From the NCBI GenBank assembly GCA_007858575.1, contig CP042279.1, forward strand, positions 2,542,001 through 2,606,000: DNA of 64,000 nucleotides. Reading direction: 5' to 3'. The notes under the pieces are model-generated. The model searched no databases, was not told where the DNA came from, and was given only the letters and a program-made list of their open reading frames with translations. Position numbers and translations under genes: made by a program. Below, one piece after another: positions 38,849 to 47,810 of this stretch (within the stretch, counting starts at the first letter, position 1; every line of letters begins with the position of its first letter). The DNA is from Streptomyces sp. WAC08241 (GTDB lineage: Bacteria; Actinomycetota; Actinomycetes; Streptomycetales; Streptomycetaceae).

Positions 38849-39658
38849 ATGAACGAAGACACCTGGACGGCGATATCCGCCGTCGCCACCGCGGCGTCCG
38901 CCGTGACGACGGCCCTGGCATTCGGCGCCGTGGTGTGGCAGTCCCGCCTCACCCGCAAGGCCCTTAGGGTCTCGCAGGACGTCGCCCTGGACACCGCCCG
39001 CTCCCGGCTCGACGCCGGGGCGCCGCAGGTCACCGTCCGTCTTGAAGAACCCACCTGGCCGCCGCTCGCACCCGCGCAGTTCGGTATGCCGCTCGGCCCC
39101 TGGCCCGCGACCCATTCCTGGCACTTCCCCGGGGCCAGGACGACCGCATCTTCCTCCAGGCCGAGGTCGTGATCGAGAACCACGGCAGCTGGCCCGTCCA
39201 GGTCCAGTTCGACGGCGACCTCGTCACCCCCGTCGGCGAGGACCGGCGCATCCGTCCGGCGCCCTCCCCGCCCTCGTCCCGGGTCGGGAAGCCTCCGGTG
39301 CCCCGGGCGCGCTCCGGGTCTTCCTCCAGAAGGCGTACACCATCCAGGAGTTCACCGAGAACCACGACGCCCACGAGGCCGGTCAGCCTCTCCCCACACC
39401 GTCACCGGCACCGTCACCGTCCACGACGACCGCGACAACGGCGTCGTGGACACCTGAACCTGCTGCTGACCGGCCACCCCGTCATGCCCGACCCCAACCG
39501 GGGCAGCGTCTGGATCGTCGTCCCCGAGCACATCGACGGCTCCTCCGGGCGGCGGAGCCTCACCTACGACCTCTCCCCCGCGCGAACGCACCTACTGGGT
39601 CTCCCGCCGCCGCCAGGAACCCCTGGACGCCGCCCCCGCCCCGCGGCAGGCCGGATGA
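38849..39658 (+). CDS. Hypothetical membrane-anchored protein
   Basis: About 265 residues. MNEDTWTAISAVATAASAVT, then TALAFGAVVWQSRLTRKALR is one N-terminal membrane helix followed by a basic linker, a layout common in streptomycete proteins of unknown role. The soluble part reads APQVTVRLEEPTWPPLAPAQ, FLQAEVVIENHGSWPVQVQF, TVTVHDDRDNGVVDTWNLLL and NRGSVWIVVPEHIDGSSGRR, suggesting a beta-rich domain. Three or four shifts are bridged. No function assigned. Confidence 0.6.
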
Positions 39659-39862
39659 GCGTCCTCGCGGGCCGTCGCCGTGGCGTCCTGCGTACGCACG
39701 GAAATCGGGGAACCTACGGATGATGGGGCATTCCACCGCCACGTCCCTGCCCACCCGTCGAAAGGCCGATCCCACGCCTCTCCCTTTCACCGGCACCCCA
39801 GCGCCCCGCCCTGCCCGGCCGCGTCCGGTCCTTCGTCCGGCGGGCCCGAGGTCGGCTCCGTC

Positions 39863-40205
39863 CTACGCTCCCGCGTAGGCCAGGCGGAACAACTCGACGG
39901 CACGCTCCACGTCCTGCCCCGAGCGGAGCTGGACCTCCAGGTCCCCGTGCCGTGATGCCCCAGGTCCGTCACGTCCCGGGTGAAGCCCTCCTCGACGCCG
40001 ACGTCCGCCGGCACACAGCGGAGGTACACCAGGAGCTTGTCCTTGCGCGCCGTGACGCAGGCGAAGTTCCGCAGGCGCCGGTAGGCGTCGTACTGCTTGC
40101 GCCGGACCTTTGCCACGTCCTCACCCAGCCCCAGCAGCACCTCTCCACCGCCGCCGCCAGCTCCGCCATGGCGTCGGCCGTTCGGCGGTCGCGCTCCCCA
40201 GCCAC
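39863..40205 (-). CDS. DUF5655-type protein
   Basis: About 113 residues. The sequence LLGLGEDVAKVRRKQYDAYR, then RLRNFACVTARKDKLLVYLR, GFTRDVTDLGHHGTGDLEVQ and LRSGQDVERAVELFRLAY matches the DUF5655 fold (GFTRDV...GHxGTGDLEV), found in predicted transport or endonuclease-associated proteins. One shift near 40130 and one near 39950. The frame extends leftwards of the proposed start to about 40320, so a longer N-terminus is possible. Function unknown. Confidence 0.7.
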
Positions 40206-40473
40206 CGTCCGGCGCCGAGGTGCGCGCGGGGCCCGCTTCCCTGCCCGGCGGCCGATGCGACCGTCTCCAGGGTGATGTGGTGATCGCCGTAGAGCCGGTA
40301 GCGCACCAGGTCGAACCTAGCGGCTCCCGCCCCGGCCGAGCGCCGGATTCGAAACCGGATCGGCCCCGCCCGAAGCCCGCAGGGGCCATCCGTGCCGCCG
40401 ACGCCTCCCATCCGTCCGCCGGTACTGGCATAGTCGGTGACCTCGGCTCCGGAATCGGCGGTCCCGGTGCCTC

Positions 40474-40775
40474 CTACGGCCACAGCAAGTGGTGTTCCCA
40501 GGGCGCATCGGCCGTGTTCCGTTCGTAGTTCAGGCGGGTGTGAGCACGGCTCGCGTCCGCCTGCCAGAACTCCACGGACGTAGGGGCCAGGGTGTAGAGC
40601 GTCCAGCTCTTGTCGACGAGCGACGGGTCCTGTTCGACCAGGTTCAAGGGCGCCTCGATCGCCGCGTCCCGCTGGGCGGGGCCCTCCAGGTGCTGGCTCT
40701 GGCGGCCCAGCAAGGCCTCCGCGCGGGCCGTCGCCGAGCGGGCGAGGAAGTCCGCCGCCGCGTCTTCGGGCGACT
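40474..40775 (-). pseudogene. Pyridoxamine 5'-phosphate oxidase C-terminal remnant
   Basis: Reads DFLARSATARAEALLGRQSQ, then KSWTLYTLAPTSVEFWQADA and LNYERNTADAPWEHHLLWP before TAG. The VEFWQ...R-x-H-x-R-x-x-Y-x-R...W...L-x-P pattern is the conserved C-terminus of PNP oxidases. Only about 100 of the normal ~215 residues remain. The FMN-binding N-terminal half is missing, and moeA-like sequence of the opposite strand starts immediately to the right. Confidence 0.7.
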
Positions 40776-40784
40776 GGACCCACC

Positions 40785-41195
40785 GACCGGCTGCGCCGGC
40801 TGCTTGCCGACCACGGCGCCCGCATGGTGGTCGACACCGTCGCCTGCCGTCCCGGCCACCCCATGCTGCTGGCCGAACTCTCCTCCGCACGATGGGTCGT
40901 GGGGCTCCCGGGCAACCCGTACGCGGCCCTGGTGGCCGCCCGCACTCTTCTCGGCCCGCTCGTCGCGGGCCTGTCCGGACGCCGGCTCGGTCCGCTCGTC
41001 CCGATGCCCGTGCACGGGCAGGTGAAGCCAACTCCCGGCCACACCCGTCTCGTTCCCGTCGCCTGGGCCGAGGACGGATGCAGGATCATCGGCGGCCACC
41101 GCGCGGCGTTCTGCGCGGGGCCGCCCGCGGTGACGCCCTGGCCGCGATCGGACCCGAATGGACCGACGGCGCCCCGGCGCCCGTCATGTTGCCGG
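40785..41195 (+). pseudogene. MoeA (molybdopterin molybdotransferase) C-terminal remnant
   Basis: Reads LRRLLADHGARMVVDTVACR, then PGHPMLLAELSSARWVVGLP, GNPYAALVAARTLLGPLVAG and TRLVPVAWAEDGCRIIGGHR. The K/R-PG-x-P...GLPGNP motif is the MPT-binding loop of MoeA domain 3, followed by domain IV. The first ~270 residues are absent. The fragment begins where the PNP oxidase remnant ends, so one junction removed the 5' halves of both genes. A frame change lies near 41120. Confidence 0.7.
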
Positions 41196-41227
41196 GGCGT
41201 GAGCGGACTCCTCCCACTCCACCGGTG

Positions 41228-41375
41228 TCAGGGAAGGCCGATGTGGACGTTGGTCGACTCCACCCGGGCGGTCACCGTGGCCCCGACGCCGAGCGCCGCT
41301 TCTCCGACGGCCTCGCGGGGCACGAGCGACACCAGCAGGTGCGGACCGGACCTCCACCCGAGCAGCCTGCCTCAT
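41228..41375 (-). pseudogene. TOBE-domain remnant (ModC/molbindin-like)
   Basis: The minus strand reads RSGPHLLVSLVPREAVGEAA, then LGVGATVTARVESTNVHIGL before TGA. VTARVESTNVHI is the final strand of a TOBE domain, as in the tail of molybdate ABC transporter ATPases or molbindins. Only about 50 residues remain. Convergent with the moeA remnant, consistent with a former molybdenum locus. Confidence 0.5.
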
Positions 41376-41484
41376 GCTGTACGGCGCCACCGTCGCACCT
41401 TGACGGGCTACCCCGGGAACGGCCCTGAGGCGTGGGCCCCGGGGCCCAGCGGCCTGGCGGGTCGGCGATTGCAGGGCCGGCCCG

Positions 41485-41538
41485 TCACTCGTACTGGTAC
41501 GTCAGCGGTGCGGGCGGCTGGACGAGGGCGTCGGTCAT
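41485..41538 (-). CDS. Seventeen-codon coupled ORF
   Basis: MTDALVQPPAPLTYQYE, with its ATG overlapping the TGA of the upstream gene (GATGA). It may be a genuine leader-type peptide, or the surviving start of a gene whose remainder was lost to the left. Not recognised. Confidence 0.25.
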   Translation of the reverse strand: MTDALVQPPAPLTYQYE

Positions 41539-41936
41539 CGCTGGGTCCCGGCGATCGTGACGTGGTGGCCGACGTGCGCGAGGCGGAGGGCGTAGCGGAC
41601 GAGGCCGGGGCCGTAGAGGCGATCGGCGCTCTCGCGGACGCAAGTGTCGGAGAGCGAGGTGATCAGCTCGGTGTCGCCGTACAGTAGGGCGGCCCTGGCG
41701 GCGGTCCGCAGCGCGGCGATCTCCTCAGCGGCGAGGTCACCGCTCGCAGCAGTGATGCGGTGGGCCCGGTCTGCCTTGGATCTGTGGAAATGGTTGTGCA
41801 GATGGCCTCGTCGAGTCGATGGCGAGGGCCTTCCGGGGGTCCCGGTGGTGTGCGGCGGGGCAGCGTACAACCCCCACTGACAATTCTTCCGGGTCTCTTC
41901 GTCCAGGTTGCAGAGGGTCTGAGCACCTGCTTTCAT
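41535..41936 (-). CDS. Hypothetical protein next to the cas operon
   Basis: The convincing part is the C-terminal ~85 residues: DRAHRITAASGDLAAEEIAA, then LRTAARAALLYGDTELITSL, RLYGPGLVRYALRLAHVGHH and VTIAGTQR, a helical, well-formed domain. The N-terminal part (MKAGAQTLCNLDEETRKNCQ) may be out of frame, and the start is uncertain. It is divergent from casA with only about 85 bp between them, so it could share its promoter region. No homology to known cas or regulator proteins that I recognise. Confidence 0.45.
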   Translation of the reverse strand: MKAGAQTLCNLDEETRKNCQWGLYAAPPHTTGTPGRPSPSTRRGHLHNHFHRSKADRAHRITAASGDLAAEEIAALRTAARAALLYGDTELITSLSDTCVRESADRLYGPGLVRYALRLAHVGHHVTIAGTQR

Positions 41937-42019
41937 CTCCCCATCCAGCCAACCTGATGGATAGTCACAAACCTTTGGCCAGTGCTTACTTGCATGCCGT
42001 TCCTAGGGGAGCTCCACCC

Positions 42020-43692
42020 ATGCCGAGCCCGTTCACCGTGGCCGAAGACCCGTGGATCCCGGTCCGTATCCGCACCGACCTCACCGCCGACGAGCGTGCC
42101 GAGCTCCTCCGGGTCCTGCCCGCAGCCGAGGAAGGCCGTCGCTGCCTCGTCGGTCTGCGCTCCCTGTTCACCACCGCTCACCTCATCGCCGACCTCGACC
42201 TCGATCACCCGCCCGTCGAGTCAGTCCTGCGCCGCATGCTCGCCGCGATCACCGCCCGCGTCACCGGTCTGGACACCGGTACCGGCGATGACTGGCTCGA
42301 CGAGCGCGACGGCGTCCTCACCACGGGCCGCTTCACCTCGAAGGCCGTCGACGCCTACTTCGACGAGCACGCTCCCCGCTTCGGCCTCCACGGCACACCC
42401 CGTCCCTTCCTGCAGGATCCTCGCCTCGCCAAGGAGTGCACCGGTGGCCCCGCCCGGCCGCCTCGCCATGAACCGGGCCTCCGGAAACAACCCCGTGTGG
42501 GGCAACCACACGCCCGAGACCATGCCCTCACCATGGCGGACGCCGCCGGCTGGCTCCTCGCCTGGCACGGCTACGGCCCCGCCGGCATGGGCGCCGTACG
42601 CACCCACGCCGGCCGCAGCACCAAATCCTGCAAGGCGGGCCCCTACCGCTGCCTCATCTCCTACTTCCCCACGACCCCAACAGCCTCTTCACCACCCTCA
42701 TCGTCTCCGTCCCCGCCCCCGCGGCCTGGCTCACCAACCCCGGCGACGACCACGCCCCTGGGAAACCGACACCCTTCCCGACCCTCTCCACCCCTCCGCC
42801 CCCGCCGGCCTCATCTCCCTCCTTACCGGTCGGACCTCCCACGCCACCCTCCTCACCCCCAGGAGGACCACCGTCAGATCACTGGCTGCCGCGTTGCCTG
42901 GGGCACCGCCACCGACCTCCCCACCGCCATCGACCCCTACGTCGTCGACCGCGAGAAGGGCGGCCCTCTCCGAGCCGACCGCACCCGAGCCGTCTTCCGC
43001 GACCTAGACGCCCTCCTCCTCAAACACCGCCCCGGCAGCAAGATCGCCGTCCGCCGCCCCACCGTCTTCGACTCCATCGCCGACCTGCCCCCGCACACCC
43101 TCACCACCCTCGGCATCCGCGCCCTGGGCTGGGACCAGGACAAGCAGGACAAGAACTTCGGCTGGTACGCCGCCACCACGCCCCCGTCTGCCACTACCTC
43201 GAAGAACGCGACCCCGACGGCGCCACCGCCCTCGCCACCCTCCGCGCCCACACCGAAGCCACCGCCTCCGACCTCTACAAGGCCCTCGCCACCGCCTGGC
43301 ACGCCCTCAACCCCCGCCGCAAGGACGACGAGCGCGCCGCCTTCACCACCCCGGCCATCACCCGCTTCTACGCCCTGGCCGAACCCGAGTTCTGGAAGAC
43401 CGCCGAGAACCCCGCCCAACGCCCCGCCTTCAAACGCACCGCCATCGCCGTCTTCGACACCGCGACCACCAGCATGGCCACCACCGTCCGCGCCATGGAC
43501 GCCGTCGCGAAGGCCCGCGCCAAGCTGACGAACCCTCCAAGCGCCGCTGACCTGCTCTCTTACGCGCCCGGAGCCATCAACGCGGCCCCGGGCAAGACGG
43601 CCCTTCCTCTGCACAGCGCTCGCCCCCCGGTGATGGCGCCCGCTCGCCGCGCGCACGACTCCTCCGCCACAGCCCGCCGCCCGAGTGCATAG
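42020..43692 (+). CDS. casA: Type I-E Cascade large subunit Cse1/CasA (Cas8e)
   Basis: About 555 residues after three frame repairs. Starts MPSPFTVAEDPWIPVRIRTD, the typical CasA opening (F-x...PWIPV). Then LDLDHPPVESVLRRMLAAIT, YFDEHAPRFGLHGTPRPFLQ, GNNPVWGNHTPE, CRVAWGTATDLPTAIDPYVV, DIADLPPHT-type and IRALGWDQDKQDKNFGWYAA segments follow. It recognises the PAM and recruits Cas3. The C-terminus after KARAKLTN looks abnormal, and the stop at 43690-43692 may follow a shift. First gene of the effector operon. The 5' gap holds its promoter. Confidence 0.9.
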
Positions 43693-43784
43693 CCAACCGC
43701 CCGAGCCCGCCGTCAACCACCCAACGGCACCACCACCGCCTTCCCCGCGCACGCCAAGACCCCTGAACCCCCGAAAAGAGCACC

Positions 43785-44383
43785 ATGACCGACACCACCC
43801 CGGCCGAGACGCCGACACCCCCGCCCCGCCCGACTGGCTCACCGGCCCGATCGCCTTCATGGAACGCGTCGCCGACGTCTGCGCCACCCCCGGCGGCCGC
43901 GTCGACCTGCGCACCGGCACCACCCGCAACGGCCTCGCCGAACCCTGGCGGATGCTCCCCCACCTCAACGCCTACATCCCCGCCACGGCCGCGACGCCGA
44001 GACCGCGCACCTGGCCGTCGCCGCCATGTACGCGGCCCAGGCCGACAACCCCACCCTCAAGGGCGCTAGCCGCACCGGCGGCTACGACCCCGCCCACGGC
44101 AACCTCGGCGCCACCTCGCCCACGCCGTCCGCCGCGGCGTCCTGCGCGAGGAATCCGCCGCCGAACGCCTCCAGTCCCTCGCCCGCCAGAACACCCTCGA
44201 CGACCTCCTGCGCCAGCTGCGCCCCTCGTCGACCGCCTCGCCGGCGAGAACCTGCCGCTGTCCTGGCCGCTGCTGCTCAGCGACGTACGCCGGTGGCCTA
44301 CCTACCGCACCGACATCGCCCGCGCCTGGATGCGCACCTTCTACGCCCCCGTCCCCACCGACTCCGAGGAGAACCCGAAGTGA
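43785..44383 (+). CDS. casB: Type I-E Cascade small subunit Cse2/CasB
   Basis: About 200 residues with shifts near 43830, 43995 and 44225. Reads DWLTGPIAFMERVADVCATP, RVDLRTGTTRNGLAEPWRML (PxWR-type motif), MYAAQADNPTLKGASRTGGY, REESAAERLQSLARQNTLDD and LPLSWPLLLSDVRRWPTYRT, ending IARAWMRTFYAP. All are Cse2 signatures. Dimers of this subunit form the belly of Cascade. Its stop overlaps the casC GTG as GTGA. Confidence 0.92.
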
Positions 44384-45568
44384 CCGTCTTCATCAACATC
44401 AACGTCCTGCACCCCTTCCCCTGTCCAACCTCAACCGCGACGACCTCAACAGCCCCAAGATCGCCGTGTACGGCGGCGTCGAACGCTCCCGCGTCTCCTC
44501 GCAGTCCACCAAGCGCACCACCCGCCACCAGACCGAGAAGACCTCGGCGACAAGGCGCTGCGCACCCGACGCGTCCCGGCCAAGGTCGCAGCGGAACTCC
44601 AGGACCGCGGCTGGACCAAGGAAGAGGCGGACAAGGCCGGGCAGGCCGTCGCCCTGGCCTCCGGCGTCCGAGGCCTCGCCATCGCCGAGGCCGGCACCAC
44701 CACCGTCATGCTCTACCTCCCCGAGGCCGGCATCAGCGCCCTGGCCGACCTCGTCGAGAAGAACCGCGACACCATCACCAAGGCCGCCGCCCACGCCGAG
44801 GCCGAAGCCGCCGCGGACAAAACGGGAAGCAAGACCAAGGCACCCAAGCTCGACAAGGAGACCGCCGCCGAGGTCAAGGCCGTCCAGGCCGAAGTCCGCG
44901 CGATCCTCGCCTCCCGCAACGCCTCGATCGCCGCGTTCGGCCGCATGCTCGCCAACACCCCCGAGGTCACCGTCGACGGCGCCGTGTCCGTCGCCCACTC
45001 CATCACCACCCACGCCACCGCCGAACAGAGCGACTTCTTCACCGCCGTCGACGACGTCCCCGGCACCGACAACGGCTCCGCCCACATGGGCAACGCCCCC
45101 ACACCTCCGGCACGTTCTACAAGCACGCCACCGTCAACGTCGGCGAACTCATCCGCAACCTCGACAGCGACACCAACACCGCCCGCGACTTCCTCACCTC
45201 CTTCCTACGCGAGTTCACCGTCTCCGTCCCCCAGGCCAAGAAGAACTCCACCGCCCCTTCACCCCGCCCGCCCTCACCTACTCACCGTGCGCACCGACCA
45301 GCCCATCAACCTGGCCACCGCGTTCGAAGCACCCGTCACCGCCACCGACACCTCCGGCTACACCACCCCGAGCATCACCGCCCTGACCAAGCACGTCGAA
45401 GCGGTCAACGACTTCTACGGAACCACCGGCCTCAAGGCCGCCGCGTACTCCGGCACCGCCCCCACCCTCGACCAGGCCACCACCCTCGGAACCCACATCA
45501 AGAACCTGGACGACCTCGTCGAGCACATCGTCAACGCCGCCCTGGACACACAGGAGAACGCCGAATGA
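44380..45568 (+). CDS. casC: Type I-E Cascade backbone Cas7e/CasC
   Basis: About 395 residues from GTG 44380-44382. Reads VTVFININVLHPFPLSNLNR-type start, then SPKIAVYGGVERSRVSSQST (the RVSSQSxKR RNA-binding loop), FTAVDDVPGTDNGSAHMGNA, SGTFYKHATVNVGELIRNLD, FLTSFLREFTVSVPQAKKNS and ITALTKHVEAVNDFYGTTGL. Six copies polymerise along the crRNA. Four single-base gaps are bridged. It is GTGA-coupled to casB and ATGA-coupled to casD. Confidence 0.93.
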
Positions 45569-46294
45569 CCAGCGGCTTCCACCTCCACCCGACCGGCCCC
45601 TCCAGTCCTACGGCGGCCCCCAGGGCGGCCGCGTCCGCGACACCCACCCCCACCCCACCCGCTCCGCCCTCACCGGCATGATCGCCGCCGCACAAGGCCG
45701 ACCCCGCGGAACCGACCTCACCGACCTCGACGCCCTCACCTACACCATCCGCGTCGACCGGCTCGGCGAACGCCTCCGCGACTGGCACACCGTCGGCGGC
45801 GGCTATCCCAAACACCAGACCGTCATGACCGCCGACGGCAGCGCCGCGGCGCCGCCGTCATCTTCGAGGACTACTTCCTCGCCGACGCCGCCTTCACCGT
45901 CGCCGTCACCGGCCCCCAGCACTCCTGGGCCAGGCGGCCACCGCGCTCGCCCGTCCTGTCTTCCCCCGTACCTCGGCCGCCGCGCCTGCCCGCCCGCACT
46001 CCCCGTCCTCATCGGCACCAGCACCGACCCCATCACCGACCTCGACCGGCTCCCCTCCACCGCGAGCAGCCACGCAAGGACCAGCCCACCGTCGACATCC
46101 TTTCATCGCCGAACACCCCCCGCCGACGAACCCCACAGACCACCCACCCGGCACATCAGCGACGCCCCCTGCCTGACTGCCGCTACGCCGCCCGGCCCGT
46201 CTGGGAAACCCGACGTTCCCTCCCCGCCGCCCTCTGCACCGGCTACGGCACCCCGTACCTCACGGCCCTCACCGCGACCCGCACCATCACCTGA
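45565..46294 (+). CDS. casD: Type I-E Cascade Cas5e/CasD
   Basis: About 240 residues. After repair the start reads GFHLHLTGPLQSYGGPQGGR, then THPHPTRSALTGMIAAAQGR (P-T-x-S-x-x-x-G-x-x-AAAxG, the Cas5e signature). RLGERLRDWHTVGGGYPKHQ, AVIFEDYFLADAAFTVAVTG and PVFPPYLGRRACPPALPVL follow. It binds the 5' handle of crRNA. ATG overlaps the casC stop. Shifts near 45600, 45845 and 45930. The stop is taken at TGA 46292-46294. Confidence 0.92.
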
Positions 46295-46348
46295 CCAACC
46301 CGACCGACCCGCACCCGCACTCGCGGGAGTCCTCCACCGGAGCCCATC

Positions 46349-47035
46349 ATGACCACCATCTCCGCCACCGCGTACCTCACCCGCGTCCAGCTCAACCCCC
46401 GCAGCCGTGAAGCCGCCCGCGACCCGACCGACGTCCAAAACCTCCACCGCCGCGCCATGTCCCTCATCCCCGACCAGCTTCGGCTCCGCCGAAACCCGCC
46501 AGGCCTCCGGCCTCCTCTACCGCCCTCGAACGCACCCCCGCGCCCACACCCTCCTCCTTCAGTCCTACGCCCCCTCGACCTCGACGCCCTCCCCGTCGGC
46601 TACGCCCTCGCCACCGACGACCGCGACCTCACCCGCCTTCTCCACTGGCTCGCCCCCGGCCGCACCGTCCGCTACCGCATCGACGCTCAGCCCTACCGCT
46701 CCTCCCCAGCCCCGTCGACGACCGCGACACCGAAGGCTGCCGCAAGCGCGGCACCAAGATCCACATCTTCGGCGACGACGCCATCACCTGGTGGCATCGC
46801 AAAGCCACACAAGCCGGCCTCACCACCACCAGCGGCGTCCTCGCCACCCAGCAGCCCGACGTCACCGGCTGGAAAGACGACCCCGCGAAACCGGCAAGCG
46901 CATCCACATCTACGGCAAACGCACCCGCTTCGAAGGCACCGCCACCATCACCGACCCCGACGCACTGCGCACCGCGATCCTCCAAGGAGTAGGGCGTAAC
47001 TGCGCCTACGGCGCCGGCCTCCCTCCATCGCCCCC
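46349..47035 (+). CDS. casE: CRISPR pre-crRNA endonuclease Cas6e/CasE
   Basis: About 225 residues starting MTTISATAYLTRVQLNPRSR. Reads LTDVQNLHRRAMSLIP (His of the active site) after a shift, GSAETRQASGLLYRLER-type, TLLLQSYAPLDLDALP, RYRIDAQPYRS, RIHIYGKRTRFEGTATITDP and GVGRNCAYGAGLLSIAP, the glycine-rich RNA-binding loop of Cas6e. It cuts at the base of the repeat hairpin. The end is unclear: no stop is in frame before the first array, probably because of base errors near 47030. Confidence 0.9.
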
Positions 47036-47161
47036 TCAACCACACCCGACCTCCGACAACCCACGAAAGAAGGCACCGGCCAGAACCCGCTCTTCGCAGC
47101 CCCGACGTTCTACATTGGCAAAGAAAAGCAAAGCCCACCCAACGCCGCAGGTCGCGAAGGG
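47036..47161 (+). promoter_or_regulatory. Putative leader of CRISPR array 1
   Basis: About 125 bp between the end of casE and the first repeat. It holds an A/T-richer segment (ATTGGCAAAGAAAAGCAAAG at 47114-47133), unusual for this genome. Position and composition fit a leader/promoter. The first repeats next to it are the most conserved, and the degenerate ones are at the far end. Confidence 0.6.
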
Positions 47162-47619
47162 GAGCGACCCGCACGCGCGGGAGTCAACCGACGGCCAGCT
47201 CGGTGGCGGTCTGCCTGTGTGCGGAGCGACCCGCACGCGCGGGAGTCAACCGGTGTTCGCGCGGCCGCGGACGATGCCGGACCCGAGCGACCCGCACGCG
47301 CGGGAGTCAACCGCGCACGAGCTCGGGGCCGTGCCCACCGACCCAGAGCGACCAGCACGCGCGGGAGTCAACCGCTCTACCTGGGCGAGCAATCCGAATG
47401 GCGGGCGAGCGACCCGCACGCGCGGGAGTCAACCGAAATCCGCGAATCCGGTGGAGAGGTCACGACCGGAGCGACCCACACGCGCGGGAGTCAACCGGCG
47501 TCGGACTCCACGAACAGGTCGCCGAGGGAGAGCGACCCGCACGTGCGGGAGTCAACCGTTCCGCCGCGCCAAGCGGGTGCAGGCGACCGCGAGCGACCCG
47601 CACGCGCGGGAGTGCACCG
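47162..47619 (+). CRISPR. CRISPR array 1 (type I-E, eight repeats)
   Basis: Eight copies of a 29-bp repeat with core GACCCGCACGCGCGGGAGTC, starting GAGC and ending AACCG, period 61-62 and spacers of 32-33 bp. Starts near 47162, 47224, 47285, 47346, 47407, 47469, 47530 and 47591. Copies 4, 6 and 7 carry single substitutions in the stem, and copy 8 ends GTGCACCG, so decay runs left to right. The GAG...AACCG frame matches the E. coli type I-E repeat on the same strand, so transcription from the casE side is expected. A vestigial repeat half may remain near 47661. Confidence 0.95.
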
Positions 47620-47810
47620 GTCCAACCGGTGTGGTTGATGTCCTACCGCTACTTGGCCTGCATCTGCGGGAGTCGGCCGGCGGGGTACTCGGTGAGGTCA
47701 AGTATCCGAAGGCTGCCTGCCTACGCCGGAGTGCGGCGACAGTCGATCAACGTGCGAACCGGGCTCGCCTGCATGTGCGAACGCACTTGATGGCGTGCAT
47801 GAGGAGTGAG
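47620..47810. other. Gap between array 1 and cas3
   Basis: About 190 bp with a degenerate repeat-like piece (CTGCGGGAGTCGGCCGG at 47664-47680) and otherwise non-coding sequence. It ends with the cas3 ribosome site GAGGAGTGAG immediately before ATG 47811. Confidence 0.5.

Noticed and set aside
47160-47620. Open frame from casE continuing through array 1 (many 'ERPARAGVNR' repeats)
   Set aside because: It is the 29-bp CRISPR repeat read as codons. casE should end near 47035.
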